Assembly (NCBI GenBank): GCA_019359495.1
Contig: JAHHHF010000088.1
Span: forward strand, 1-64,000
DNA from: Goleter apudmare HA4340-LM2
Lineage (GTDB): Bacteria; Cyanobacteriota; Cyanobacteriia; Cyanobacteriales; Nostocaceae
DNA length: 64,000 bases
Direction: 5' to 3'
The notes below the pieces were generated by a model. The model did no database searches and had not been told where the DNA came from. It saw nothing but the letters and a program-made list of their open reading frames with translations. Positions 1-6,839 of the stretch are shown here, piece by piece. Position 1 is the first letter of the stretch; each line of letters opens with the position of its first letter. A program made the position numbers and the translations under genes.

Positions 1-77
1 ATTCACATTTATTGCTGGGATTCAATCAGTTAATTGCTGCAATGAACCAATTTAAACCTTATTATGCTTCTGGATGA
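1..77 (+). CDS. Possible 3' end of an unidentified gene
   Basis: A reading frame open from the window edge ends at TGA 75-77 and would encode a tail ending NQFKPYYASG. It is one of three frames and the only one with a protein-like composition. Too little is present to name it, and it may be non-coding. From 78 to 329 I see no gene; an upstream signal for the next gene would lie there. Confidence 0.3.
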   Translation, partial: SHLLLGFNQLIAAMNQFKPYYASG

Positions 78-329
78 TTTCACTTATTTACTACTATCTC
101 ACTTCGGAAAGTGACAGAAGAGGGATAACTCTCCATGCCAACGATTAAGCCTTGTTTTACTCTGTCCCCAAAGGTGTATTTGGGTGGTGTCCAATGTACG
201 GGCAAGTTAATTGTGTTCATGGTTCAAAGTCTTTGCGTAAGCTTCAACTAGTTTTCAGTAGCTTTGCTAGCACAGTAATTTGTTTACGTAGGCTAGAAAT
301 TAGTAATAAAGTTTGCAGAGTGCGTCAGT

Positions 330-710
330 ATGAAACGTGTATTCGCGGTTTTAGCTTTGTCGTGTGTTGCCTTTAGCCCCCTTGCTGTTCAAGCTCAATC
401 CAATCAAAAGTTTATCCAGGTCGGCGTTGACGCAGATACTGAAACTCCAATCCTTTTAGAGGTGGAAAGTATTTACAAGCGTAGGCAGAAGCTTTACCAA
501 AAGTACGGTACTGGCATGAAGGAAACCACTTTCCATGTGTCTTGCGCCGAGGCTCGACTCTGGATTGATGGTGCGGCTTTATATAACAGCAGGGGTCAGT
601 TAGTTGATAAATCCACAGGGAAAACGGAAATAACTCCCATTACACCTGGTAGTATTGCTGCTAATGCTCTTGGAGCTTCGTGTCGCGGTGTCCGCGCTCA
701 GGGCTGGTAG
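330..710 (+). CDS. Small secreted protein of unknown function
   Basis: This 126-residue protein begins with a clear signal peptide: MKR, a hydrophobic core rich in Ala, Val and Leu, and a cleavage site near AVQA/QS at residues 22-24. The mature part has two widely spaced cysteines (in HVSCAEARLW and GASCRG) that could form a disulfide in the periplasm. It is rich in beta-strand-forming residues and has no catalytic motif that I recognise. The next small gene starts 9 bases after its stop, so the two probably form one transcript. Function unknown. Confidence 0.7.
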   Translation: MKRVFAVLALSCVAFSPLAVQAQSNQKFIQVGVDADTETPILLEVESIYKRRQKLYQKYGTGMKETTFHVSCAEARLWIDGAALYNSRGQLVDKSTGKTEITPITPGSIAANALGASCRGVRAQGW

Positions 711-718
711 TTTATCCT

Positions 719-985
719 ATGAAAAATTTCAATCAGCAAACCTCGGACAAAGCTCCTTCTAAACCTAGTTTTGTGAAAATTGGGTTGATAATATTCGTGG
801 TTTGGACGCTTGCTAATGGAATTTACTTTGAATTTATTCGTAGTAAACCAAGTTATTCGCCAAGCTCGACCTTGGAGCCACAGGTGCCACCCCATGTCCA
901 GACGATGCACGATAATATGTCTTGCGATGCACTGCGCCATTATCAAAAGTGGCGCGAGTGGGAGCTTCGTGGGTGTAATAAGTAA
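719..985 (+). CDS. Small single-pass membrane protein of unknown function
   Basis: An 88-residue protein, taking ATG 719 as start. An upstream in-frame start at 680 would overlap the preceding gene and adds a non-conserved-looking stretch. A single membrane segment lies at about residues 19-36 (VKIGLIIFVVWTLANGIYF), followed by a proline- and serine-rich linker and a short tail with two cysteines (MSCDAL and RGCNK). The position directly behind a secreted protein suggests a two-gene envelope operon. Family unknown. Confidence 0.6.
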   Translation: MKNFNQQTSDKAPSKPSFVKIGLIIFVVWTLANGIYFEFIRSKPSYSPSSTLEPQVPPHVQTMHDNMSCDALRHYQKWREWELRGCNK

Positions 986-1040
986 GTTGATTGGTTAGCC
1001 CGTTAGATAACATCATTGCCTAGCGGGCTACTCTCTAGTG

Positions 1041-1263
1041 CGATCGCCAATCTTGTAGCGATCGCCGATCTTGTAGGATGCGTTAGCGAAGCGCGTAACG
1101 CATCCGAGAATTATGAATGCTCTGCTAGATTTGGGCAAACTAATCAACAAACCCCAATAGTGCGATCGCCAATCTCGTAGGATGCGTTAGCGACAGCGTA
1201 ACGCATCACCAAATTATGAATGCTCTGCTAAATTTGGGCAAACTAATCAACAAACCCCAATAG
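1041..1263 (+). repeat. Two tandem REP-like units upstream of the RAYT gene
   Basis: Two copies of a roughly 100-bp unit lie head to tail, about 1061-1160 and 1161-1263. Each starts with a HIP1-bearing stretch and the tag ATCTTGTAG or ATCTCGTAG. Each then has a hairpin with arms GGATGCGTTA / TAACGCATCC (1076-1105) or GATGCGTTA / TAACGCATC (1181-1207), and ends with a conserved tail closing in AAACCCCAATAG. Palindrome plus tag is the usual layout of REP sequences that a neighbouring RAYT recognises. Confidence 0.85.
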
Positions 1264-1272
1264 TATCATTCC

Positions 1273-1812
1273 ATGACCAGCTACCGCAGAAGTAGGATTG
1301 AGGGCGGCACATACTTCTTTACCCAGGTAACACATCAAAGACAACCGTGGCTTTGTACAGATGTTGCTCGTCCTTTGCTGCGCGCTGCATTTCTCAAGGT
1401 GCGCGAAAAATATCCGTTTGCCATTGATGCCATGGTCTTGTTACCTGATCACATCCACTGCATCTGGACTTTACCACCCAATGATAGTGATTATGCAACT
1501 CGTTGGCGATTGATTAAAAGCGATGTCACCAAGCAAGGAGCATCTGTGCTAAAGTTGCAGGCAACCCGGAGTGAATCACGGCAAAACCGCAGAGAGAGCA
1601 ATCTTTGGCAGCGACGATTTTGGGAACATTGGATTCGAGATGATGATGATTTTGTGCGGCATTGTGATTATATCCATTACAATCCAGTGAAACATGGGTT
1701 ATGTCAGCAAGCGATGGATTGGAAGTATTCCAGTTTTCACCGATATGTAGCACAGGGTATTTACTCGGTTGATTGGGGAATGGAGCAAGAGTTGATGCCC
1801 TTATTTAGATGA
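1273..1812 (+). CDS. REP-associated tyrosine transposase (RAYT, TnpA_REP / Y1 family)
   Basis: A 179-residue HUH-superfamily single-strand DNA transposase. The histidine-hydrophobic-histidine metal motif is PDHIHCIW (His60, His62). The catalytic tyrosine is probably Tyr133 in YIHYNPVKHG, a signature of the RAYT branch. Length and layout match the family, and no disruption is seen. RAYTs act on REP hairpins. Here two such hairpins lie immediately upstream and one in opposite orientation immediately downstream, so gene and substrate form a unit. The ATG follows the second repeat by about 10 bases, so transcription probably starts in or before the repeats. Confidence 0.93.
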   Translation: MTSYRRSRIEGGTYFFTQVTHQRQPWLCTDVARPLLRAAFLKVREKYPFAIDAMVLLPDHIHCIWTLPPNDSDYATRWRLIKSDVTKQGASVLKLQATRSESRQNRRESNLWQRRFWEHWIRDDDDFVRHCDYIHYNPVKHGLCQQAMDWKYSSFHRYVAQGIYSVDWGMEQELMPLFR

Positions 1813-1821
1813 AGATTTTGG

Positions 1822-1861
1822 GGATGCGTTACGCTGGCGCTAACACATCCTACAAGATTGG
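1822..1861 (-). repeat. REP-like hairpin downstream of the RAYT, inverted
   Basis: Arms GGATGCGTTA and TAACACATCC (one mismatch) enclose CGCTGGCGC and are followed by CTACAAGATTGG, the reverse complement of the tag that precedes the upstream hairpins. The transposase gene is therefore flanked by oppositely oriented REPs. Confidence 0.8.
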
Positions 1862-1932
1862 GCGCTCAGTTTTAAGTATGCTGGTATAGTTGTGAGCGAT
1901 CGCTGAATTTTTGAGACTAGTGCGATCATTCG

Positions 1933-1966
1933 GAGCGATCGCAGTTTAGGAATGACTTGGAAGTGC
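1933..1966 (+). repeat. Direct repeat, left of PIN/antitoxin pair
   Basis: The stretch CGATCGCAGTTTAGGAATGA, with adjoining bases up to GGAAGTGCG, recurs at 2788-2822 with two or three substitutions by eye. The two copies bracket the toxin-antitoxin pair at 2039-2718. Confidence 0.6.
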
Positions 1967-2038
1967 GTAGACACGGAGTGGCTTGTCTTCAGACATCGCT
2001 ACCTTTGCAAGATAGGTGTTAACCTAATAGTATGGATG

Positions 2039-2485
2039 TCATCCTGACTCAGTACTTTCATCTAAACATTTCAAGAAAGAATTAACGCCCAGTAACTGAA
2101 TGCCATAGCTTGCCATTACCACTCTCAAATCATCATCAGCCCTCAAATCATCATCCCCAGATACGATAATCCCGGCTTCGCCATCAATCGCCGTTGCCAA
2201 AACAGGCAAATCTTTGGGATCTCGACAATTAGGCGGAACCGTTTTCAACTCAACCCATAGCGCACGATACTGCAACTGTTGTTCTAGGCGCATCGCCTGA
2301 CTGGAGTCAATCCGCTCTCTTAACCGGGGACGATTCCAAACAAGATGCAGTTCTTCCATGAGCGGTTTACTCATTACCAACTGGAATTTATCCCCATTGA
2401 ATGCTTCCAAAATCGGTAATGTAACTCGCCCCTTTAGTAAAATGCGAATCCAAATATTGGTGTCGATGACCACACGCAACGTCAT
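2039..2485 (-). CDS. PIN-domain ribonuclease, putative toxin (PIN_3 / TIGR00305-like)
   Basis: A 148-residue PIN protein. It opens with the hallmark strand and first acidic residue (VVIDTNIWI, Asp8). RDPKDLPVLATA supplies the second acidic cluster, and GIIVSGDDDL the last. PIN toxins cut RNA with Mg2+ held by these acids. The gene overlaps its upstream partner by four bases (ATGA), the standard antitoxin-toxin coupling. An 18-base tandem duplication (unit 2124-2141, second unit from 2142) repeats DDDLRA in frame within the active-site loop. Whether the enzyme still works cannot be judged from sequence. Confidence 0.85.
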   Translation of the reverse strand: MTLRVVIDTNIWIRILLKGRVTLPILEAFNGDKFQLVMSKPLMEELHLVWNRPRLRERIDSSQAMRLEQQLQYRALWVELKTVPPNCRDPKDLPVLATAIDGEAGIIVSGDDDLRADDDLRVVMASYGIQLLGVNSFLKCLDESTESG

Positions 2486-2718
2486 AACTGTTGAGATTGC
2501 TGACGCACAGCCTTAATTTCAGCCATGATGTCATCGTCTGTAATCTCGTCTACTGGGGGTTCGGCATAAAGTTCTTGAATTAAAGCCGCCAAATCTGCAC
2601 GTAAATCAAGTTGAATCAAGGCTCTGGCAACTTGCGCCCGTTCATCTGGTTGCAACTGTTGTACCGCATTAATAAGTTGTTCCAAAGTGATGGGTATCGA
2701 TACCATTTCAGTAGCCAT
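2482..2718 (-). CDS. Antitoxin partner of PIN toxin
   Basis: A 78-residue, acidic, largely helical protein (VSIPITLEQLINAVQQLQ near the start, DEITDDDIMAEI near the end) of the type that precedes cyanobacterial PIN toxins. It has no clear DNA-binding fold by eye; the N-terminal strand and helix could be a dimerisation element. It starts at ATG 2718 behind a weak purine-rich site and overlaps the toxin start. The role is inferred from order, overlap and size. Confidence 0.7.
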   Translation of the reverse strand: MATEMVSIPITLEQLINAVQQLQPDERAQVARALIQLDLRADLAALIQELYAEPPVDEITDDDIMAEIKAVRQQSQQL

Positions 2719-3084
2719 CAGAATCTTTTCTTAAATTGTAAATAGAAAATGAACAATCGAGCGATCGCCTAAGCTTGAGATAGTTGTGGGCGATCGCAGT
2801 TTAGGAATGAGTGGGAAGTGCGATCGCCGATATGGTAGGCTGCCTTAGCAGCGAGAGTACGGCATCGCCGAATTGAGGAATTAGCGATCGCTGTTTAAGT
2901 CAAGGGGCGATCGTCTAGAGTGCGATCGCAAAATTAGCATACTCCAAAACGACTTTCAATTACTCCAACACAACCAGGACTTACGCAACTGGCACACATA
3001 TATTCTGGTAGAAGGGTCAAGGGTCAAAAATTAAGGTTTTTGGACTTTTGACTTCATTAAATGCTTCCAAGATTCAGATGTCAG
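2719..3084. repeat. Gene-free stretch with direct repeat copy, degenerate REP and HIP1 sites
   Basis: This 366-base gap holds the right copy of the direct repeat (2788-2822). From about 2820 to 2866 it also has a diverged relative of the REP units: GATCGCCGATATGGTAGG corresponds to GATCGCCGATCTTGTAGG upstream of the RAYT, followed by CTTAGCAGCG and TACGGCATC. Several HIP1 octamers lie here. No coding signal is seen. Confidence 0.55.
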
Positions 3085-4647
3085 CTATTTGGCGTCACTC
3101 ACAACCCATCTACTATTTTCCGCATCCCATAACAAGGAGAAACGCACAGCACTAGGAACTACTTTGCCAGTTTTCAATAAATACTTTAACTGGGCATTCA
3201 CCGTGGCTGTTTCGGCGCTTGCTTCCATCAAATTCAGTTGTTCAACATCAACGCTGTCAACTTGTCCCCCCCACCAGTCGATATAGGAAAGATAACCATT
3301 GGGGTGGAGGCGGCGATTATTTTGGAAGCGTGGAGATAGCTGATTCCAAGCAGTTTGATACTGACCTTGATTGATATGGGCGTAATAATTTTGGATGGCG
3401 GCTTCTGGTGCAGGTCTATTCGCTTGTGTTGCTGTGAGTGTCGGCGGTTCCGCAGTGGGGGTTGCACTAGGAAGTATGGGAGGTGGTTCAGGTGTGACTA
3501 CTGGTACGGTGTCCTGGGGTTGAGTATTAATTGTGGCTTGTTCACTAGATAAAGGTGTGGACTCGGCTGCTGTTTGCAATGGTTGGTTGTTGTTGATGGC
3601 AAAACCAATGATTACCGCAGCACCAATCAAACCACCCACAATTAAACTACCCACAAAGATGCCACGTTGTCTATTACCTGGATTTACTGGTTGAGGGGAA
3701 GCTGGTGGACTGACAGAAATTGTTGGTTGGGGTGTGTGCTGTGGTGTATATTCTGGTGTTGCTATCGTGGGAGCCACACTAACTGCTGGTGGTTGGATGT
3801 AAGGAACAGTGGGGGGAAAGGTGGCTGCACCTGTTTGCAAGGCTTCTAGCATTTCTCTAGCAGTGGGAAAGCGATCGCGGGGATGATAGGCGATCGCCTG
3901 ATCAATTACCATTGCCAATGAGGGGCTAACATTTAAAGCGTATTGTCGCCAAATAATTTCCCCAGTCCGGGGGTCTGTGTCAATTTCCTGTGGTTGTCTC
4001 CCAGTCAGTAGGTAAATTGCGGTCATCCCCAAACTATATAAATCACTAGAATAAACTGGTCTACCTGCGGCTTGTTCACTGGGCATATATCCTGGTGTGC
4101 CAATCACAATGGAACTGGTAGGATTCCCTTGAGAATTCACCACTGTGCCCATTGATTCCCGCACTGCACCAAAATCTATCAATACTGGCTTGCCATCACG
4201 ATGACGCAAAATAATGTTATCTGGCTTAATGTCCCGGTGAACTATGCGCTTAGAGTGGACATACTCTAGAACTGGTAACAAGTTGACTAAGATTTCTCTA
4301 ACAGTACTTTCACTCAATAACCCTTGTTGTTGAATTTTGGCTGTCAGGGTATCACCTTCTACCCACTCCTGCACTACGTAAAACTGCCCTTCTGACTGAA
4401 AGTAGGCGTACAAGGAAGGAATTTGGTCTGTAGACCCGCCCAAATCTTCTAGAATTGCGGCTTCTCGCCCAAACCTCTCTTGTACTAGTTGGTAAATTTC
4501 GGGGTTATTTTGAATGGGTTTGAGTTGTTTAATCACACAGCGTCGGTGGGACGGCATTTGGGTATCTTCTGCCAGATAAGTTTCCCCAAATCCGCCGCTT
4601 CCCAGTGTCCGAATCACTTGGTAGCGATTGTTTAGCAGTGTTTGCAT
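3085..4647 (-). CDS. Membrane Ser/Thr protein kinase with NTF2-like C-terminal domain
   Basis: A 520-residue Hanks-type kinase. The catalytic domain spans about 9-270: glycine loop LGSGGFGETYLAED, ATP-binding Lys40 in VIKQLKP, catalytic loop HRDIKPDN (137-144), DFG at 158-160, and GTPGYMPSEQ as the activation end. A Pro/Thr-rich linker follows, then one membrane helix at about 329-351. A second Pro/Thr-rich stalk leads to a roughly 105-residue domain from 415 (AIQNYYAHINQGQYQTAWNQ) that resembles NTF2-like or SnoaL folds. The layout predicts a cytoplasmic kinase with a periplasmic sensor. Its 5' end and leader are duplicated at 5633-5943. Confidence 0.9.
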   Translation of the reverse strand: MQTLLNNRYQVIRTLGSGGFGETYLAEDTQMPSHRRCVIKQLKPIQNNPEIYQLVQERFGREAAILEDLGGSTDQIPSLYAYFQSEGQFYVVQEWVEGDTLTAKIQQQGLLSESTVREILVNLLPVLEYVHSKRIVHRDIKPDNIILRHRDGKPVLIDFGAVRESMGTVVNSQGNPTSSIVIGTPGYMPSEQAAGRPVYSSDLYSLGMTAIYLLTGRQPQEIDTDPRTGEIIWRQYALNVSPSLAMVIDQAIAYHPRDRFPTAREMLEALQTGAATFPPTVPYIQPPAVSVAPTIATPEYTPQHTPQPTISVSPPASPQPVNPGNRQRGIFVGSLIVGGLIGAAVIIGFAINNNQPLQTAAESTPLSSEQATINTQPQDTVPVVTPEPPPILPSATPTAEPPTLTATQANRPAPEAAIQNYYAHINQGQYQTAWNQLSPRFQNNRRLHPNGYLSYIDWWGGQVDSVDVEQLNLMEASAETATVNAQLKYLLKTGKVVPSAVRFSLLWDAENSRWVVSDAK

Positions 4648-4737
4648 AGTTTAGAGTCAGTAAGGACGAGGGTTCCTGCTGTATACTTTAACTCGTTTTC
4701 ACTCATTGACCATGCCAATTATGAGGGTATGCGAGTG

Positions 4738-5118
4738 CTATTTTTCTATTGTCTCAAGCCTCAAGATCCCTCGCGGCTTATTGACCACCAATTCCATAAT
4801 ATCCAGCCACAACGAACCCATGATGGTATCGGGAATATCGTCGCCAACATGGACGGGTATGATGACTTCAATGTCATCGATTATTACTTTGCCTTCGTGA
4901 ATGTTAAACCGTGCGTCTCCTCGTGCTGTCGTCATCTCCACCTGTGCACTGAGCAATGACCATCCCAAAACTTCCAGGTCTTGGCTATTGATAGCTAACC
5001 ATCCGTCGGTAAATCCAGTATCAAATAGGGCTTCAATGCAAAACTCCTCACCTGACACGGCTACAAGCTGAATTTCAAAGTATAGTTCATTGTTGTCTCC
5101 AAACGAACCTACACCCAT
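4738..5118 (-). CDS. Retropepsin-like aspartyl protease family protein
   Basis: A 126-residue single-lobe aspartyl protease candidate. The active-site motif is LFDTGFTDGWLAI (Asp33-Thr-Gly), and the second hydrophobic-Gly motif is DTIMGSLWLDIMEL near the C-terminus. Single-lobe members must dimerise to form the active site. It starts inside the preceding gene (10-base overlap), so translation is coupled. The stop is 24 bases from the end of the duplicated kinase leader (4714). Substrate unknown. Confidence 0.75.
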   Translation of the reverse strand: MGVGSFGDNNELYFEIQLVAVSGEEFCIEALFDTGFTDGWLAINSQDLEVLGWSLLSAQVEMTTARGDARFNIHEGKVIIDDIEVIIPVHVGDDIPDTIMGSLWLDIMELVVNKPRGILRLETIEK

Positions 5119-5432
5119 AATCTGCCACAGTTTCCTGTGTTATTGAGCCGAAAAATTGTTAGTTTTACCTCACTTGGATTGCCGTAAACTTCCTGGATTT
5201 TTTGTGTTATCCCTTTCAAAGTTGGGTCGAGAAGATACTGTTCCGTTTCGGGATCGATGGCAATATGCCAGTTGTAATGTGCTTCGATGAGTTGGGGACG
5301 CAATTGTTCAAAAATGGGGCGACACCTTGCAGCTAGGGTATCGCGTTGTTGTTGACGATGATTTTTTTCGGCTTCTGGTATGGTGGATGGTGGCAGAATG
5401 CGGGTGCGCCGTGGGTGGAATATTTGTGTCAT
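5109..5432 (-). CDS. Conserved cyanobacterial hypothetical protein, protease partner
   Basis: A 107-residue protein with a basic N-terminus (HPRRTRILPP), a helical middle and a C-terminal strand segment (VKLTIFRLNNTG). I recall similar small proteins next to single-lobe aspartyl proteases in other cyanobacteria, which fits the overlap seen here. No catalytic motif. It also overlaps the truncated frame upstream by ATGA, so it was the middle gene of a three-gene cassette. Function unknown. Confidence 0.7.
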   Translation of the reverse strand: MTQIFHPRRTRILPPSTIPEAEKNHRQQQRDTLAARCRPIFEQLRPQLIEAHYNWHIAIDPETEQYLLDPTLKGITQKIQEVYGNPSEVKLTIFRLNNTGNCGRLWV

Positions 5433-5556
5433 ATTTGCTGAAATTGTGCAAGAATTTGGTTCACAAAAGTTTTACCGTCGATTGGCGGAGTTTTTTCACT
5501 GATTGCGATCGCTGCATCTATTGTTGCACGCACAGAGTTGATCCACTCAGCGTCAG
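5429..5556 (-). pseudogene. 5'-truncated first gene of the protease cassette
   Basis: Reading the minus strand into the stop at 5429-5431 gives a continuous protein-like tail that includes DAEWINSVRATIDAAIAI and GKTFVNQILAQFQQI. The stop overlaps the next start as ATGA, as between real operon genes. The frame loses its start where an IS630-like fragment begins (about 5557). I infer a formerly complete small gene cut by that insertion. Confidence 0.45.
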
Positions 5557-5635
5557 CTTGTTGCAATTGATTGAAGCTGTTGGTGCTTCAGTTATATGTT
5601 TATCACCATACTCACCAGATTTTAACCCAATTTAG
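5557..5635 (+). mobile_element. IS630-family transposase scrap
   Basis: About 25 codons read LIEAVGASVICLSPYSPDFN, the well-known C-terminal stretch of IS630/Tc1-mariner type DDE transposases (PPYSPDFNPIE in intact copies). The frame hits a stop exactly where the kinase duplication begins. No other part of the element and no terminal inverted repeats are visible. Confidence 0.75.
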
Positions 5636-5943
5636 GCGTACAAGGAAGGAATTTGGTCTGTAGAACCACCCAAATCTTCTAGAATTGCGGCTTCTCGCCC
5701 AAACCTCTCTTGTACTAGTTGGTAAATTTCGGGGTTATTTTGAATGGGTTTGAGTTGTTTAATCACACAGCGTCGGTGGGAGGGCATTTAAGTATCTTCT
5801 GCCAGATAAGTTTCCCAAATCCGCCGCTTCCCAGTGTCCGAATCACTTGGTAGCGATTGTTTAGCAGCGTTTGCATAGTTTAGAGCCAGTAAGGACGAGG
5901 GTTCCTGCTGTATACTTTAACTCGTTTTCACTCATTGACCATG
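5633..5943 (-). pseudogene. Duplicated 5' end of the Ser/Thr kinase gene, non-functional
   Basis: The sequence matches 4403-4714 over its whole length (about seven substitutions and one deleted base by eye). It comprises the first 81 or so codons of the downstream kinase plus about 66 bases of its leader. A substitution makes a stop where the intact gene has codons for TQMP, and a one-base deletion in the glycine-loop region shifts the frame. The copy therefore cannot make a kinase, but it may still carry a promoter facing left. Confidence 0.9.
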
Positions 5944-6000
5944 TCCATTTGAGATTTTGAATGATGCTCACAAACACCCTATGCTAACGGAAGCATTATT

Positions 6001-6351
6001 ATGAGAAAAGGGAAATCAGTATTGCTATCTATGAATCTTCTAGCCGTCGCCAGTTTGAATAATAACCTGTCTCTTCATGTTCTAGTTGAACAGGTATCAT
6101 CGAGACACTTTATTGCATCAGTGCCAGAGTTACTTGATTGTGCGGTGGAAGCTGAAACCCGCTCAGATGTGCTCGCTGCTGTACAGGAAAAAGTGAAAGC
6201 TAGACTGACAAATCTTGAGGTGCTGACCCTAGAAGTTGCAAATAATCCCTGGACAGATTTTATTGGCATGTTTGAGGGAGATGATGAGTTTGCAGATTTG
6301 GCGCAGGAACTACGTAATGAGCGTGAATTGGGTATAAATGGCATCGTATGA
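6001..6351 (+). CDS. Antitoxin-like protein preceding a PIN toxin
   Basis: Up to 116 residues. The start could be ATG 6001 or ATG 6031 (MNLLAVASL). The middle (ASVPELLDCAVEAETRSDVLAAVQEKVKARL) resembles HicB-like or similar small antitoxins that tolerate a degenerate fold. The acidic C-terminus (FEGDDEFADLAQEL) is the usual toxin-wrapping type. The stop overlaps the toxin start by four bases. Role inferred from this organisation. Confidence 0.7.
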   Translation: MRKGKSVLLSMNLLAVASLNNNLSLHVLVEQVSSRHFIASVPELLDCAVEAETRSDVLAAVQEKVKARLTNLEVLTLEVANNPWTDFIGMFEGDDEFADLAQELRNERELGINGIV

Positions 6352-6794
6352 GCCTCTGGTTGCTAGATACTGATCATGTATCGCTGCTATTAGAGCGGCA
6401 TCCACAGGTAAGCCGTCGAGTGGCACAGATGGGGTCAGAGGTGGCAATTTCCATCGTGACGGTTCAGGAACTGTTTAATGGTTGGGTGGTGCGAATCAAT
6501 GGGGCGCAGAAGGTTGAAGATGTTGTGCGGCTTTATGGAAAGTTGAGCCGGACAGTTACTCTGTTTGGACGAGTGAGAGTGTTGGATTTTGATCACAAAG
6601 CAGGTGAAACTTTTCAGCGATTGCTAATAGAAAATCCCACGTTATCGAAACAGCGATTGCAAAAGGATATGCGAATTGCGGCAATTGCCTTAGTAAATGG
6701 TGCAGTTGTAGTGACACGAAACCATCGAGATTTTTCTCAAGTGCCTGCTTTAAAGATTGAGGATTGGTCACAACAGGATGTACAATTTACCTGA
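6348..6794 (+). CDS. VapC-type PIN-domain toxin
   Basis: 148 residues with the PIN pattern: WLLDTDHVSLLL (first Asp), VTVQELFNGW (Glu), KDMRIAAIALVNGAVVVTRN (third acid) and HRDFSQVP (last). This arrangement is that of VapC ribonucleases, many of which cut initiator tRNA or rRNA. It is coupled to its antitoxin by ATGA overlap. All four acidic positions seem intact, so an active toxin is likely. Confidence 0.88.
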   Translation: MSLWLLDTDHVSLLLERHPQVSRRVAQMGSEVAISIVTVQELFNGWVVRINGAQKVEDVVRLYGKLSRTVTLFGRVRVLDFDHKAGETFQRLLIENPTLSKQRLQKDMRIAAIALVNGAVVVTRNHRDFSQVPALKIEDWSQQDVQFT

Positions 6795-6839
6795 AAAAAT
6801 ACTAGAGAGGCAATCGCTTGTCTCTATTCTACAAGTGCG

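Noticed and set aside
152-376. Open frame of 74 codons before the first secreted protein
   Set aside because: Overlaps the signal-peptide gene out of frame, has no ribosome site and an odd Cys/Trp-rich composition; treated as chance.
1041-1060. HIP1 octamers (GCGATCGC) as possible regulatory sites
   Set aside because: They occur throughout the window inside and outside genes, so they are a genome signature and not local signals.
5327-5635. 102-codon plus-strand frame ending in an IS630 motif
   Set aside because: Only the last 25 codons are transposase-like; the rest lies antisense to the protease-cassette genes.
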